A DNA stretch of 64,000 bases from Pluralibacter sp. UBA7423 (GCA_002470465.1 DKMD01000018.1:1-64000); one strand, 5' to 3'. Shown: positions 1 to 10,485, numbered from the stretch's first letter. Numbers and translations are program-made. Notes: a model not told the origin generated them from the letters alone.

Positions 1-15
1 CCGTCCGTTCCGCCA
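1..15 (+). tRNA. aspU: tRNA-Asp, 3' end only (partial)
   Basis: The first 15 bases are identical to the 3' end of the complete tRNA-Asp at 9361-9437 (T-arm 3' side, acceptor stem and encoded CCA). The gene is cut by the window edge. In E. coli a tRNA-Asp at the end of the rrnH operon sits directly upstream of dkgB, and dkgB follows here, so this is probably the distal tRNA of an rRNA operon lying to the left. The symbol rests on that synteny. Confidence 0.85.
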
Positions 16-25
16 CTTATTGAAG

Positions 26-52
26 GCCCTGAGCATATGCTCAGGGCTTTTT
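26..52 (+). terminator. Rho-independent terminator of the rRNA/tRNA-Asp transcript
   Basis: A perfect inverted repeat at 26-47 (gccctgagcat / atgctcagggc) is followed at once by a run of T. It lies just after the tRNA-Asp 3' end and reads in the same direction. Confidence 0.85.
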
Positions 53-179
53 CTTTTGTTTTGAATTTGTCATTGTTGCCAGAATCGCAAAAATCCTCTG
101 CATTTTTCACTCTTTTTCTCCCCGTCTGTACTCGTGATAATCCCCTGACTAGATAAACAAAGCCCTTAATGAGGAAAAT

Positions 180-983
180 ATGACAATCCCTGCATTTGGT
201 TTAGGTACATTCCGTCTGAAAGATGACGTCGTTATTGCATCTGTTAAAACGGCACTGGAGCTTGGCTATCGTGCTATTGATACTGCACAGATCTATGACA
301 ATGAAGCAGCGGTAGGACAGGCCATCGACGAAAGTGGCGTCCCGCGCAGTGAGTTGTTTATCACAACCAAAATCTGGACGGAAAACCTAAGCAAAGAAGC
401 GCTGATTCCAAGCCTTAAAGAGAGCCTGAAAAAGCTTCGTACTGATTACGTCGATCTCACCTTGATCCACTGGCCGTCTCCGCAGGATGCCGTGTCTGTC
501 GAAGAGTTTATGCAGGCGCTGCTGGAAGCGAAAAACAGCGGATTAACGCGAGCAATTGGCATTTCTAACTTCACCATTCCGCTGATGGAGAAAGCCATTG
601 CAGCGGTAGGTGCAGAAAATATTGCGACCAATCAGATTGAACTCTCTCCGTATCTGCAAAACAGGAAAGTGGTTGAGTGGGCGAAACAGCACGGCATTCA
701 TATTACTTCCTATATGACGCTGGCCTACGGTAAAGCGCTGAAGGATGAGGTCATTAACCAGATTGCTGAGAAACATAACGCAACGCCAGCACAGGTTATT
801 CTTGCGTGGGCAATGGGTGAAGGCTATGCGGTGATCCCATCCTCTACGAAACGTGAAAACCTGGCGAGTAATCTTCAGGCGCAGGAGCTTATCCTGGATG
901 AGGCTGACAGGGCTGCGATTGCGAAACTGGACTGCAACGATCGTCTGGTCAGCCCGGAAGGTCTTGCACCAGAGTGGGATTAA
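180..983 (+). CDS. dkgB: Methylglyoxal / 2,5-diketo-D-gluconate reductase B (aldo-keto reductase)
   Basis: A 267-residue NADPH-dependent aldo-keto reductase. The usual catalytic tetrad is visible: Asp34 and Tyr39 in [11 protein letters not shown], Lys64 in FITTKIW, and His97 in LIHWPSP. The family reduces 2,5-diketo-D-gluconate and small aldehydes such as methylglyoxal in the cytoplasm. The ATG at 180 is preceded by a clear ribosome-binding site (gaggaaa). The place between tRNA-Asp and yafC and the length both match E. coli DkgB (YafB). The gene stands alone, convergent with yafC, with a GC-rich hairpin between the two stops. Confidence 0.95.
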   Translation: MTIPAFGLGTFRLKDDVVIASVKTALELGYRAIDTAQIYDNEAAVGQAIDESGVPRSELFITTKIWTENLSKEALIPSLKESLKKLRTDYVDLTLIHWPSPQDAVSVEEFMQALLEAKNSGLTRAIGISNFTIPLMEKAIAAVGAENIATNQIELSPYLQNRKVVEWAKQHGIHITSYMTLAYGKALKDEVINQIAEKHNATPAQVILAWAMGEGYAVIPSSTKRENLASNLQAQELILDEADRAAIAKLDCNDRLVSPEGLAPEWD

Positions 984-990
984 TCAAATA

Positions 991-1017
991 GGGGGGCATT
1001 CATGCCCCCGCTTTACT
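991..1017. terminator. Hairpin terminator between convergent dkgB and yafC
   Basis: A GC-rich hairpin (gggggcat / atgccccc, 992-1009) is followed on the plus strand by a T-rich stretch. It starts 8 bases after the dkgB stop and overlaps the yafC stop codon, so it can end dkgB transcription and perhaps act in both directions. Confidence 0.7.
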
Positions 1018-1908
1018 TTTCCGCTGAGCTTCATGTTCGCTCAGAAAATCAATAAAGGCGCGGATCCGCGTACTCACTGCACGATCGCTGTAATAGACAG
1101 CACTGAACGGCATTTCGACCGGAAGCCGTTTATCTGCCAACAGTTCGACAAATTCCCCGCTGGCAATCTCATTATCGACCATAAAATCTGACAGGCACGC
1201 GATGCCATTCCCTTGCAGACAAAGCTGCTTCAGTGTTTCACCGCTGTTTGAGGATATCCCACACTGAATTTCGTACAGCTGCCCGTCGCAGCACGAAACC
1301 GGCCACATATTGAGCGATACCGGCTCGGTAAATCCGATACAAAGGTGCTGCTTCAGTTCTTCTACCGTTTCTGGTTTTCCGTGACGAGCAATGTAGTCCG
1401 GTGAAGCAATGATCTTCCTGAGGCTGCTGAAAAGAGGGCGAGCGCGAAGGCTTGAATCGGCTAATGTTCCCACGCGGATAGCCACGTCAACCTTACGCTC
1501 AATCAGGTTGATAAACGTCTCAGAAGAAACCAGCGACAACGTAATTTCCGGATAACGCTCCCGGAACGGTTTGATCAGCGGCATCAGATAATGCAGCACT
1601 ACCGGGGTGGCGGCATCAATCCGCAGTAGTCCACGCGGTGTATGACGAGCTTCCATCAGTTCATTCTCTGCGGCAGCCATCTCCTGCAGAACGCCCTGCA
1701 TACGGCGAAAATAGCGCTCACCTTCTTCCGTCAGGCTGAGCTGACGGGTAGTACGATTCAGCAGGCTCACGCCAAGCTTCGATTCCAGCTTTTTCACCGC
1801 ACGACTGACGGCCGAATTGGCCTGTCCTAACTGCTCTGCTGCGCGACTAAAACTTCCGCTTTCCACGACAGCGACAAAGATAGCGATTTCTTCGGATGTG
1901 GCTCTCAT
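1000..1908 (-). CDS. yafC: LysR-family transcriptional regulator YafC
   Basis: A 302-residue LysR-type regulator. Residues 1-60 form the N-terminal winged helix-turn-helix ([18 protein letters not shown], then [15 protein letters not shown]), followed by the LysR substrate-binding domain to about residue 295. Position between dkgB and yafD matches E. coli YafC, whose effector is unknown to me. It is divergent from a multidrug-type MFS gene with a 105-base shared promoter region. That layout is typical of a LysR protein that controls the divergent gene, so YafC may regulate the transporter here; this is inference. Confidence 0.9.
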   Translation of the reverse strand: MRATSEEIAIFVAVVESGSFSRAAEQLGQANSAVSRAVKKLESKLGVSLLNRTTRQLSLTEEGERYFRRMQGVLQEMAAAENELMEARHTPRGLLRIDAATPVVLHYLMPLIKPFRERYPEITLSLVSSETFINLIERKVDVAIRVGTLADSSLRARPLFSSLRKIIASPDYIARHGKPETVEELKQHLCIGFTEPVSLNMWPVSCCDGQLYEIQCGISSNSGETLKQLCLQGNGIACLSDFMVDNEIASGEFVELLADKRLPVEMPFSAVYYSDRAVSTRIRAFIDFLSEHEAQRKSKAGA

Positions 1909-2013
1909 TATTGCTTCACCTGCAAAATTCTATTGATACTTTAACCATTTTTGTTATTTAAACACCGGCGCATACTGCGTGTCATCTTAATCCTGAATGA
2001 TACGGAGTAAATT

Positions 2014-3189
2014 ATGCCTCTGGCGCTACTTGCACTAACGATCAGTGCCTTTGCAATTGGCACGACTGAATTTGTCATTGTGGGTCTGGTTCCCACCATT
2101 GCTGAACAACTGTCTGTTTCTTTACCTTCTGCCGGGCTGCTGGTCTCTATCTATGCTCTTGGCGTGGCCATTGGTGCCCCGGTCCTTACGGCCTTAACCG
2201 GGCGTATGCCGCGTAAACAGCTGCTGCTGGCGCTGATGGTGCTCTTTACCGCCGGGAATCTGCTGGCGTGGCAGGCTCCGGGCTACGGGACGCTGGTGAT
2301 TGCCCGCCTGTTAACCGGCCTGGCTCACGGTGTTTTCTTCTCCATTGGCTCGACCATTGCGACAAGCCTGGTGCCGAAAGAGAAAGCGGCATCTGCGATT
2401 GCCATCATGTTTGGTGGCTTAACTGTCGCTCTGGTTACGGGGGTGCCTCTGGGGACATTCATCGGTCAACATTTTGGCTGGCGTGAAACCTTCCTGGCCG
2501 TTTCCCTGCTTGGCGTGGTAGCGCTGATCGCCAGTGCTGTCCTCATACCTAAAAATATTCCGCAGCGCGCCACGGCGACGCTTCGTGAACAGCTTCAGGT
2601 GCTCACACACCCCCGCTTATTGATGATTTATGCAATTACCGCACTGGGCTACGGTGGTGTCTTCACTGCCTTTACCTTCCTCGCACCGATGATGCAAAAC
2701 CTGGCCGGCTTCTCACCTTCTGCGGTGAGCTGGATCCTGCTGGGATACGGAGTGTCGGTTGCTATTGGCAACATCTGGGGAGGCAAACTGGCCGATAAGC
2801 ATGGTGCAGTCCCGGCTCTGAAAATCATCTTTGCGGCGCTGGTTGTCCTGCTGCTGGTCTTCCAGTTTACTGCTTCGGTACAGTATGCAGCGCTGGCAAC
2901 GGTGCTGGTGATGGGGATCTTCGCTTTTGGTAACGTCCCTGGCCTGCAGGTATATGTTGTCCAGAAAGCAGAACTGTATACGCCTGCTGCGGTTGACGTG
3001 GCCTCCGGCCTGAACATTGCAGCCTTCAACGTAGGGATTGCTCTGGGTTCGATTATCGGTGGACAGACAGTGGAACATTACGGCCTGGCACAAACTCCTT
3101 GGATCGGTGCAGTCATTGTGATGGCGGCATTCCTGCTGATTGGCATCAGCGGTCGCCTTGATAAGACCGTAAACGTGGCTATCGGCTAA
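2014..3189 (+). CDS. MFS transporter, DHA1 (YdhP/AraJ-like) drug or sugar efflux family
   Basis: A 391-residue protein with about twelve hydrophobic segments. The N-terminal LTISAFAIGTTEFVIVGLVP signature and the loop-2/3 GRMPRKQLLL motif are characteristic of DHA1 efflux permeases such as YdhP and AraJ. It probably exports a small molecule by proton antiport across the inner membrane; the substrate cannot be read from sequence. E. coli K-12 has no gene here between yafC and yafD, so this is a lineage-specific gain or an E. coli loss. It is divergent from yafC, its likely regulator, and ends at a strong terminator. Confidence 0.85.
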   Translation: MPLALLALTISAFAIGTTEFVIVGLVPTIAEQLSVSLPSAGLLVSIYALGVAIGAPVLTALTGRMPRKQLLLALMVLFTAGNLLAWQAPGYGTLVIARLLTGLAHGVFFSIGSTIATSLVPKEKAASAIAIMFGGLTVALVTGVPLGTFIGQHFGWRETFLAVSLLGVVALIASAVLIPKNIPQRATATLREQLQVLTHPRLLMIYAITALGYGGVFTAFTFLAPMMQNLAGFSPSAVSWILLGYGVSVAIGNIWGGKLADKHGAVPALKIIFAALVVLLLVFQFTASVQYAALATVLVMGIFAFGNVPGLQVYVVQKAELYTPAAVDVASGLNIAAFNVGIALGSIIGGQTVEHYGLAQTPWIGAVIVMAAFLLIGISGRLDKTVNVAIG

Positions 3190-3270
3190 GTCCGCATTTG
3201 CTTACAGTGTAACGAGCATCTTTCTGGAAAATGGCGTTGAAACCGTAAGCAAAAATCCCTATAACTGAAG

Positions 3271-3299
3271 AACCACTCCGCGATGGCGGCGTGGTTTTT
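3271..3299 (+). terminator. Rho-independent terminator after the MFS gene
   Basis: The hairpin arms aaccac and gtggtt enclose a second pairing (ccgc / gcgg), and a T run follows at 3295-3299. It lies about 80 bases after the MFS stop and 26 bases before yafD. Confidence 0.75.
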
Positions 3300-3309
3300 C
3301 TGCTATTGA

Positions 3310-4125
<816 letters not shown>

Positions 4126-4133
4126 AGGTAAGT

Positions 4134-4157
4134 CAGGTCTGCCGTGGGGCAGACCTG
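4134..4157 (+). terminator. Strong hairpin between yafD and yafE
   Basis: A perfect 10-base inverted repeat (caggtctgcc / ggcagacctg) with a 4-base loop lies 8 bases after the yafD stop. No T run follows directly, so it may be an imperfect terminator or an mRNA-stabilising hairpin. Confidence 0.5.
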
Positions 4158-4208
4158 TGCACGTGAGGTGCTGCCCTTTTATTCATTCAACCAAGCAAGG
4201 ACAACACA

Positions 4209-4979
4209 ATGACCACACAAACTCACCACAATAATGTCGACAAGCAGTTTGGCTCTCAGGCAAATGCCTATCTGACCAGCGCCGTACATGCGTCCGGGCG
4301 TGATTTGCAGCGCCTGGGGGAAAGGCTGAGCGCATTTCCTCAGGCTCAGGTGCTTGATGTGGGCTGCGGAGCAGGCCATGCCAGCTTTGTGGCAGCAGCT
4401 AATGTATCCCGGGTGACGGCTTACGATCTGTCGTCACAGATGCTGGATGTCGTGAAGCAGGCGGCGACAGATAAAGGGCTGAGTAACATCACCACAGCTC
4501 AGGGTTATGCTGAAACTCTTCCCTTTGATGATGAAGTATATGACGTGGTCATCAGCCGTTATTCAGCCCACCACTGGCACGATGTCGGGCAGGCGCTGCG
4601 GGAAATCAAACGCGTGCTGAAGCCGGGTGGGATCTTCATCATGATGGATATCATGTCGCCGGGCCATCCACTGCGGGATATCTGGCTACAGACCATTGAA
4701 GCTTTGCGTGATACCTCGCACGTGCGAAATTACTCCAGTGGGGAATGGTTCTCAATGGTTAACGAGGCAGGACTGGTTACCGATAGCCTGATTGCGGACC
4801 GGCTGCCGCTGGAGTTCAGCTCCTGGGTGACGCGTATGAGAACGCCTGAAGCGCTGTGTACTGCGATTCGCCTGTATCAGGAGAGCGCTTCGCAGGAGGT
4901 GAGGGCGTACTTTGAACTGCAGGAGGAAGGGTCGTTCACCAGTGACACGCTGATGATTGAAGCCCATAAAGCGAAGTAA
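4209..4979 (+). CDS. yafE: Class I SAM-dependent methyltransferase YafE
   Basis: A 256-residue methyltransferase. Motif I is VLDVGCGAGHASF (about residues 48-60), followed by the acidic YDLSSQML strand and the motif DDEVYDVVISRYSAHHW typical of the UbiE/MenG-like Methyltransf_11 group. The protein is longer than many old YafE annotations because those used an internal start; here the ATG at 4209 has a good upstream site (aaggac). The substrate is unknown. It is convergent with mltD and separated from it by a strong bidirectional terminator. Confidence 0.88.
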   Translation: MTTQTHHNNVDKQFGSQANAYLTSAVHASGRDLQRLGERLSAFPQAQVLDVGCGAGHASFVAAANVSRVTAYDLSSQMLDVVKQAATDKGLSNITTAQGYAETLPFDDEVYDVVISRYSAHHWHDVGQALREIKRVLKPGGIFIMMDIMSPGHPLRDIWLQTIEALRDTSHVRNYSSGEWFSMVNEAGLVTDSLIADRLPLEFSSWVTRMRTPEALCTAIRLYQESASQEVRAYFELQEEGSFTSDTLMIEAHKAK

Positions 4980-4982
4980 ATA

Positions 4983-5012
4983 AAAAAGGCACCGGGGAAT
5001 CGGTGCCTTTTT
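4983..5012. terminator. Bidirectional terminator between yafE and mltD
   Basis: A perfect 12-base inverted repeat (aaaaaggcaccg / cggtgccttttt) with a 6-base loop. The A and T tracts at the two ends give a U run in either direction, and it lies between the stops of two convergent genes. Confidence 0.92.
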
Positions 5013-5026
5013 CGTTGAGCAGAGTA

Positions 5027-6391
5027 TCAGGAATCGGGTCTGTCGCTGTTTTTGACATACAGCGTCAGCTGATCGCCCGGTCGCAGATTGTCGGTATCGC
5101 TGTTCCAGCGGACAACATCATTGATGTTGACGCCATGACGCTTAGCGATGCTCGACAGCGAGTCCCCTTTGCGAACGCGATAGGTAATACTATCGCTATT
5201 CTTCGCCAGACGGGATGCGCTGCTGCCTGCGCCTACGGTCAGGTTTTGACCGACTTTCAGCTGTGAGCCACGCAGTGAATTCCACTGCTGCAGATCCTTC
5301 GAGGTCACGCCTAAACGTGCCGCGATGCCTGAAAGCGTATCACCAGAACGAACCTTGTAACTACGGCTGGTCATTGGCGTGTTATCGGCCACCAGAGTCG
5401 ACTGAACGGCGGCAATTTCGCCGGACGCCAGAGACTCACGCAGCTGATCGGCATGCTTTTTCGGAACCATTACGTATTTTGGTCCGCTGGCACCGAGGGT
5501 CGAGCCCTTAACGCCGGCATTAAATGCCTTCAGCCTGGTGACTGAAATACCCGCCATATCTGCGACCTGCTTCACGTCTACTGGGTTATCCAGGCGAACG
5601 CGGGCAAGTGCACGACTCTCATCTGCCGTTGGCAGCTGAACGCCGTAGCGTTTGCTGTTCTTGAGAATATCGCTCAAGGCCAGCATCTTGGGTACGTAGA
5701 TCTTCGTTTCCTGAGGCAAAGAGAGCGACCAGAAATCGGTTGGTTTCCCGCGCGATCGGTTCGCTTTCACTGCTTTCATGACCCGGCCTTCACCGCTGTT
5801 ATAGGCCGCGACGGTTAACAACCAGTCGCCGTCAAACATCTTGTTCAGACGCTGCATCATGTCGAGAGCTGCCGTTGTAGAGGCAACCACATCGCGACGT
5901 GCATCGTATGCTCGGGTCTGTTTTAAACCATAATTGCGCCCTGTGCTCGGAATGATCTGCCAGATGCCTGCGGCATTGGCGCCAGACGTTGCATGGGGGT
6001 CAAAAGCGCTCTCCACTATGGGTAGTAGTACCAGTTCCATGGGCATGTTGCGTTTCTTAACTTGCCCGGCTATCCAGTACATATACGGCTCTGCCCGTAA
6101 AGTTACATCGTGGAGATAGCTCTTATTACGTAAATACTTCTGTTTCTGTTCGCGAATCCGGCCATTATCCGGAATTCCCATCTTTAGCTCGCCGCCAATG
6201 AAAGCCCACAAATCCTTATCCTGCGCATAAAACGTTCCGTCGTCCATCCATCGCGCTTGACTTGTAAACTTTCCTGCTTCCCCTTGACTAGCCGCAGAAA
6301 GGCTCTGTGCGTGCTGCTGTACGTTACCATCTCGATTAGCCTGGCAACCCACCAGCAGGACAGAGGCGAGTAATATCGCTCGTGCCTTCAT
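5027..6391 (-). CDS. mltD: Membrane-bound lytic murein transglycosylase D (lipoprotein)
   Basis: A 454-residue lipoprotein from the ATG at 6391; a TTG start four codons upstream is possible but not needed. A signal peptide ends in a lipobox with LVGC, so the mature protein is anchored in the outer membrane. The SLT domain carries the catalytic Glu in PIVESAFDPHATSGANAAG (near residue 127) and YNSGEG further on. Two LysM peptidoglycan-binding repeats follow (YKVRSGDTLSGIAARLGV and YRVRKGDSLSSIAKRHGV). It cleaves glycan strands to 1,6-anhydromuropeptides. Its neighbour gloB is read in the same direction, as in E. coli. Confidence 0.95.
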   Translation of the reverse strand: MKARAILLASVLLVGCQANRDGNVQQHAQSLSAASQGEAGKFTSQARWMDDGTFYAQDKDLWAFIGGELKMGIPDNGRIREQKQKYLRNKSYLHDVTLRAEPYMYWIAGQVKKRNMPMELVLLPIVESAFDPHATSGANAAGIWQIIPSTGRNYGLKQTRAYDARRDVVASTTAALDMMQRLNKMFDGDWLLTVAAYNSGEGRVMKAVKANRSRGKPTDFWSLSLPQETKIYVPKMLALSDILKNSKRYGVQLPTADESRALARVRLDNPVDVKQVADMAGISVTRLKAFNAGVKGSTLGASGPKYVMVPKKHADQLRESLASGEIAAVQSTLVADNTPMTSRSYKVRSGDTLSGIAARLGVTSKDLQQWNSLRGSQLKVGQNLTVGAGSSASRLAKNSDSITYRVRKGDSLSSIAKRHGVNINDVVRWNSDTDNLRPGDQLTLYVKNSDRPDS

Positions 6392-6463
6392 GTGTGTGGT
6401 CAATAGTTGCTTAAAAGACGAGCAATCATAATGGCGAAAAATTAAAAAGGCAACCCTGAATGT

Positions 6464-7219
6464 CTAGAAGTTATCTTTCTTTGACCGTAACCATGCAAAA
6501 CGCTGTTCAGGTTGTTGCAATTTTGTTTCTTTGTCTATTTCTTTAATTAAATCAATATCATTTGTGCGTAAAAATACATTATTACGTCGTTCATTTTTCA
6601 GAATTACGGGTAGTGTCATTTGGTTTTTTGCACGTAACTCCTTCACTTCACTGTAATAATCATTTATGGCTCGATCCTGAGGCAAAATGCTGAGTGCAAA
6701 CTTCATATTTGCTAATGTGTACTCATGGGCGCAACATACAAGCGTATGGTCGGGAAGTGCACTTAGCTTTTGAAGTGACTGATACATATGCTCCGCAGTA
6801 CCTTCGAATAACCGCCCGCAGCCGCCAGAGAAGAGTGTATCGCCGCAAAAAAGATAAGGATCGCTAAAGAAACATATGTGCCCCAGGGTGTGGCCTGGCG
6901 TTGCAATTACAGAAAATTCGCACCCCAAAATAGTGATACGATCGCCTTCCTTAACGATGTTCGTCGCCCCTTTATGTTGTGTCTCTTCAGGGCCATACAC
7001 CACAAGATCCGGAAATGTATCCACCAGTTCCTTCACGCCGCCAACGTGATCGTTGTGATGGTGAGTGAGTAAAATGGCCTCCGGCTGCCATTGATGTTCG
7101 GCAATCGCCGCAAGCACCGGTGCCGCTTCGCCCGGATCTACAATCAGGCAACGACCCTCGTCCTGATTCAGAACCCAGATGTAGTTGTCCTGCAACGCAG
7201 GAATACTGTTAAGATTCAT
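6464..7219 (-). CDS. gloB: Hydroxyacylglutathione hydrolase (glyoxalase II)
   Basis: A 251-residue metallo-beta-lactamase-fold hydrolase that converts S-lactoylglutathione to D-lactate and glutathione, the second step of methylglyoxal detoxification. The metal site [11 protein letters not shown] is at residues 51-61, with further ligands in [25 protein letters not shown] and [10 protein letters not shown]. It is divergent from yafS with a 29-33 base gap, so their promoters overlap. Order and length match E. coli. Confidence 0.96.
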   Translation of the reverse strand: MNLNSIPALQDNYIWVLNQDEGRCLIVDPGEAAPVLAAIAEHQWQPEAILLTHHHNDHVGGVKELVDTFPDLVVYGPEETQHKGATNIVKEGDRITILGCEFSVIATPGHTLGHICFFSDPYLFCGDTLFSGGCGRLFEGTAEHMYQSLQKLSALPDHTLVCCAHEYTLANMKFALSILPQDRAINDYYSEVKELRAKNQMTLPVILKNERRNNVFLRTNDIDLIKEIDKETKLQQPEQRFAWLRSKKDNF

Positions 7220-7251
7220 AAATTACCTCTCATAATGTCGCGGAAGGTGTG

Positions 7252-7974
7252 ATGAAACCGGCAAGGATACCTCTGAAAGCCACGGCTCCCCGCCACTGGG
7301 CTGAAATGCCTTGGGGCGAATACTATCGCGAGGCGCTGGAGCAACAGCTGAAGCCGTGGTTGGCAAAACTGTATGGATTTCATCTGCTTAAGATTGGCAA
7401 TTTGAGCGCGGAAATCAATACCGATGCGTGCGCTATCTCTCATCAGGTTAACGTCTCCCTGGATGGCAACCCGGTGCAGGTGAAAGCAGATCCGCTGTAT
7501 TTGCCCTTTGCGGAAAAATCAGTGGATGCCTGTTTACTGGCGCATACCTTGCCCTGGTGCTCTGATCCGCACCGTCTGCTGCGCGAGGCCGATCGTGTGC
7601 TGATTGACGACGGCTGGCTGATTCTGACCGCCTTCAACCCGATAAGCCTGATGGGCTTGCGCAAAATGGTGCCGGTTCTTCGTAACCGTATGCCTTATAA
7701 TAGCCGGATGTTCAGCCTGGTGCGTCAGCTCGACTGGCTGGCGCTGCTTAACTTCGAAGTATTGCATCAGGGACGCTTCCAGGTGCTGCCCTGGACGAAA
7801 CAGGGCGGGCGACTCCTGAGTATGCATCTCCCGGCTCTGGGATGTTTACAGGTGATTGTGGCGCGTAAAAGGACGGTACCGTTAACGCTCAACCCAATGC
7901 GCCAGAGCAAAGCGAAAACGCAGTTGCGTCCGGCGGTCGGAGCCACAAGGCAATATCGTAAACCTCAGGATTAG
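7252..7974 (+). CDS. yafS: SAM-dependent methyltransferase-like protein YafS
   Basis: A 240-residue protein matching E. coli YafS throughout. A Methyltransf_11-like core is visible ([20 protein letters not shown], then [20 protein letters not shown]), but the glycine-rich SAM loop is weak, so activity is uncertain. The ATG at 7252 is preferred; a GTG codon directly in front (7249) would add one residue. The end overlaps the rnhA stop by 4 bases in a convergent arrangement. Confidence 0.85.
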   Translation: MKPARIPLKATAPRHWAEMPWGEYYREALEQQLKPWLAKLYGFHLLKIGNLSAEINTDACAISHQVNVSLDGNPVQVKADPLYLPFAEKSVDACLLAHTLPWCSDPHRLLREADRVLIDDGWLILTAFNPISLMGLRKMVPVLRNRMPYNSRMFSLVRQLDWLALLNFEVLHQGRFQVLPWTKQGGRLLSMHLPALGCLQVIVARKRTVPLTLNPMRQSKAKTQLRPAVGATRQYRKPQD

Positions 7975-8438
7975 TTTTCCGGCTTGTAGCCCGTATCTTC
8001 CTGCGTCGGGCTCATTGCTGCGGCGCGGGCAAGCTCATCGCAGCGTTCGTTTTCCGGGTGGCCCGCGTGGCCTTTTACCCACTCCCAGCGAATTTTGTGC
8101 TCGCCAAGCGCGGTATCCAGTCGCTGCCAGAGATCGACATTTTTCACCGGTTTTTTATCCGCCGTTTTCCAGCCGCGTTTTTTCCAGTTGTGGATCCACT
8201 GGGTAATTCCCTGGCGCACGTACTGGCTGTCGGTGCTCAGCACCACTTCGCAATGCTCTTTCAGCGCTTCAAGCGCCACGATGGCCGCCATCAGTTCCAT
8301 CCGGTTATTGGTGGTCAGGCGATAGCCTTCGCTGAAGGTTTTTTCATGCTGACCGTAGCGTAAAATTGCGCCATAGCCGCCGGGGCCTGGGTTACCGAGG
8401 CAGGAGCCGTCGGTGAAAATTTCTACCTGCTTGAGCAT
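7971..8438 (-). CDS. rnhA: Ribonuclease HI
   Basis: A 155-residue type 1 RNase H that degrades the RNA strand of RNA-DNA hybrids. The catalytic carboxylates are visible as Asp10 ([15 protein letters not shown]), Glu48 ([10 protein letters not shown]), Asp70 (STDSQYV) and the C-terminal [12 protein letters not shown]sp. The start at 8438 (MLKQVEIF) is chosen from family length; the open frame continues 25 codons upstream but that stretch is promoter DNA shared with dnaQ. rnhA and dnaQ are divergent, as in E. coli. Confidence 0.97.
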   Translation of the reverse strand: MLKQVEIFTDGSCLGNPGPGGYGAILRYGQHEKTFSEGYRLTTNNRMELMAAIVALEALKEHCEVVLSTDSQYVRQGITQWIHNWKKRGWKTADKKPVKNVDLWQRLDTALGEHKIRWEWVKGHAGHPENERCDELARAAAMSPTQEDTGYKPEN

Positions 8439-8500
8439 CTCTGGTAGACTTCCTGTAATTGAATTCGACGTAAACGGTAAGTCTGACATAAATGAGCGAC

Positions 8501-9232
8501 ATGAGCACTGCAATTACCCGCCAGATCGTCCTCGATACCGAAACCACCGGTATGAACCAGATCGGTGCGCATTACGAAGGGCACAAGATCATTGAGATCG
8601 GTGCGGTCGAAGTGATCAACCGCCGCTTAACGGGAAACAACTTCCACGTTTACCTTAAGCCCGATCGGCTGGTGGATCCGGAAGCTTTCGGCGTTCATGG
8701 TATTGCCGATGAGTTCCTGCTCGATAAGCCGACTTTCGCTGATATCGCCGATGAGTTTATCGACTACATCAAAGGCGCTGAGCTCGTCATCCATAACGCC
8801 TCGTTCGATATCGGCTTTATGGACTATGAATTCGGCAAGCTGAACCGTGGCATCGCAAAAACGAATACGTTTTGTAAGGTCACCGACAGCCTCGCGCTGG
8901 CGCGTAAGATGTTCCCGGGTAAGCGTAATAGCCTCGATGCGTTATGTTCGCGCTATGAAATTGATAACAGCAAACGTACGCTGCACGGCGCATTGCTCGA
9001 TAGTCAGATTCTGGCCGACGTCTATTTGTTGATGACCGGCGGGCAAACGTCCATGACCTTTGCGATGGAAGGGGACAGCGCGCAGCGGGCAGGTGATACC
9101 GGAATTCAGCGTATTGTGCGTGCGGCAAGCCAGCTGCGGGTGATTTCCGCCACGGATGATGAGCTGGCCGCCCATGAATCGCGCCTTGATTTAGTCCAGA
9201 AGAAAGGTGGCAGCTGCCTCTGGCGCGCCTGA
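8501..9232 (+). CDS. dnaQ: DNA polymerase III epsilon subunit (3'-5' proofreading exonuclease)
   Basis: A 243-residue DEDDh exonuclease, the proofreading subunit of the replicative polymerase core. ExoI is VLDTETTG (Asp12, Glu14), ExoII is [14 protein letters not shown], and ExoIII is [18 protein letters not shown] clamp-binding motif QTSMTF follows, and the C-terminal [10 protein letters not shown] tail contacts the alpha subunit. MSTAITR at 8501 matches E. coli; an in-frame ATG at 8492 would add three residues. The gene precedes tRNA-Asp, as in E. coli (dnaQ-aspV). Confidence 0.97.
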   Translation: MSTAITRQIVLDTETTGMNQIGAHYEGHKIIEIGAVEVINRRLTGNNFHVYLKPDRLVDPEAFGVHGIADEFLLDKPTFADIADEFIDYIKGAELVIHNASFDIGFMDYEFGKLNRGIAKTNTFCKVTDSLALARKMFPGKRNSLDALCSRYEIDNSKRTLHGALLDSQILADVYLLMTGGQTSMTFAMEGDSAQRAGDTGIQRIVRAASQLRVISATDDELAAHESRLDLVQKKGGSCLWRA

Positions 9233-9307
9233 CATCACAGAACAGGCGCTGAAAAGCCGCGTATGGGTGATTTTTGCAGCAAACGATTCAAAACCTGAGA
9301 AAAAGCG

Positions 9308-9336
9308 TTGACGCTGGATCGAGGAATACGTAATAT
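9308..9336 (+). promoter_or_regulatory. Strong sigma-70 promoter of tRNA-Asp
   Basis: The -35 hexamer ttgacg (9308-9313) and -10 hexamer taatat (9331-9336) are separated by exactly 17 bases, and a GC-rich discriminator follows. That combination is typical of stringently controlled stable-RNA promoters. The tRNA begins 24 bases after the -10 box. Confidence 0.88.
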
Positions 9337-9360
9337 TCGCCTCGTTCCCAAGGGAACAGT

Positions 9361-9437
9361 GGAGCGGTAGTTCAGTCGGTTAGAATACCTGCCTGTCACG
9401 CAGGGGGTCGCGGGTTCGAGTCCCGTCCGTTCCGCCA
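9361..9437 (+). tRNA. aspV: tRNA-Asp (anticodon GTC)
   Basis: A complete 77-base tRNA with encoded CCA. The acceptor stem (ggagcgg / ccgttcc), the anticodon loop around ctgtcac with GTC, and the T-loop ggttcgagtcc are all visible. The 3' 15 bases equal window bases 1-15, so the species has at least two tRNA-Asp copies here. It sits between dnaQ and a large accessory region; in E. coli, aspV is a known insertion hotspot. Confidence 0.97.
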
Positions 9438-9444
9438 CTTTTCG

Positions 9445-9475
9445 AGGCCATGCTAGTCATTAGCATGGCCTTTTT
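9445..9475 (+). terminator. Rho-independent terminator of tRNA-Asp
   Basis: An 11-base perfect inverted repeat (aggccatgcta / tagcatggcct) with a 5-base loop, followed by a T run, starts 8 bases after the tRNA. Confidence 0.9.
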
Positions 9476-9677
9476 CGTATCTGCGTTTTTTGGTATGCCA
9501 TCCCGTAGCCATTACTGTCTGGCTTGCATGCACTGGATTCCTTCTCCCCCGGTCGTATGCAGATTTTGGTTTTTCTGCCGCCTTAGAAATAGAGTGCGTT
9601 TACCGCAATGAGCAAAGGAGAGTAACTCTTCACTTCCCGGGTGGAAGTTTCTTCAGCGTTCTTGCTCGTGGTACCCG

Positions 9678-10268
9678 TTACCGGAAATGAAGGAGATAGC
9701 TGCGGATAAAAGCGTTCAGTTCCTGATTATTTTTAAGGGAGAATTTATTCATAATCTGGTATTTATACGAATATATCGTTTTGGTATTAATGCTGAGCCT
9801 GTCCGCAATTTCTTTTTCGTTTTTTCCACGGAGCATTAATCGAATTAGCAACAGCTGCTGTTTTGACAAATATTTACAGGAACACGTCGAACATTTTATC
9901 GCTGGATCTGACTGGTTATTTTCCCAGGTGCCGATAATCTCCTGCCTGATTCTGTGTACCGCCATATTCCTGGTGATAAAACTGGCGTTTCTAAAACAGT
10001 AGGGGAGCCCGCGAATAGAGTGTGTCTGCCGTTCATGGATGGCAAGCAAAATACCTTTTCGGTAACGACACAGATCTGAATAGCATAAGTAACTTTCCCC
10101 TGGACGCAGATCCATCACAATAATATTAGCCTCCGTGATGGCGTCGAGAGTGAATCTGTACTCGAAGCTGACATCCTGATGTAGCCGGTTGTGGCTAAAA
10201 TCCCTAAGCAAACACTCCATTCCCTGCTGAAAGAATCTGTTTTTATCTCGTATTAATATTTTGATCAT
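9678..10268 (-). CDS. LuxR-family (FimZ/EcpR-like) transcriptional regulator, likely of the adjacent fimbrial operon
   Basis: A 196-residue protein. The C-terminal LuxR-type helix-turn-helix is clear from about residue 130: LSKQQLLLIRLMLRGKNEKE, then IADRLSINTKTIYSYKYQIM. The N-terminal half resembles a degenerate response-regulator receiver (MIKILIRDKNRFFQQGMECL, IIVMDLRPGE), but a full set of phosphorylation residues cannot be confirmed. Such orphan LuxR proteins often control chaperone-usher fimbriae (FimZ, EcpR). It has the same orientation as, and lies just downstream of, the alpha-type fimbrial operon, but is separated by about 300 bases and has its own upstream region. The gene is AT-richer than dnaQ. 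Confidence 0.75.
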   Translation of the reverse strand: MIKILIRDKNRFFQQGMECLLRDFSHNRLHQDVSFEYRFTLDAITEANIIVMDLRPGESYLCYSDLCRYRKGILLAIHERQTHSIRGLPYCFRNASFITRNMAVHRIRQEIIGTWENNQSDPAIKCSTCSCKYLSKQQLLLIRLMLRGKNEKEIADRLSINTKTIYSYKYQIMNKFSLKNNQELNAFIRSYLLHFR

Positions 10269-10485
10269 CCTGTTTGCTCTTTACTGTTCGCGTTATTGTG
10301 TTTGTTGTTATGACGAAGTAAATACAGCTGCTTATATTGTCGAACGATGGTCGCGCGCAAAATATAAATAACCGATTTAAACGAATGATGACCCTGATAA
10401 TCATCAGGGGAGAAGTTTGCCATTAATGGCTGCTACAGAGAGGCTCGCAACACCTTTTTGCCATGCTGGTGGCAGCGTGAGGACT

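Noticed and set aside
9235..9438. 67-codon open frame opposite tRNA-Asp
   Set aside because: It is the well-known false reading frame antisense to a tRNA; the translation begins with a MAERTGLEPATP-type string that occurs at many tRNA loci.
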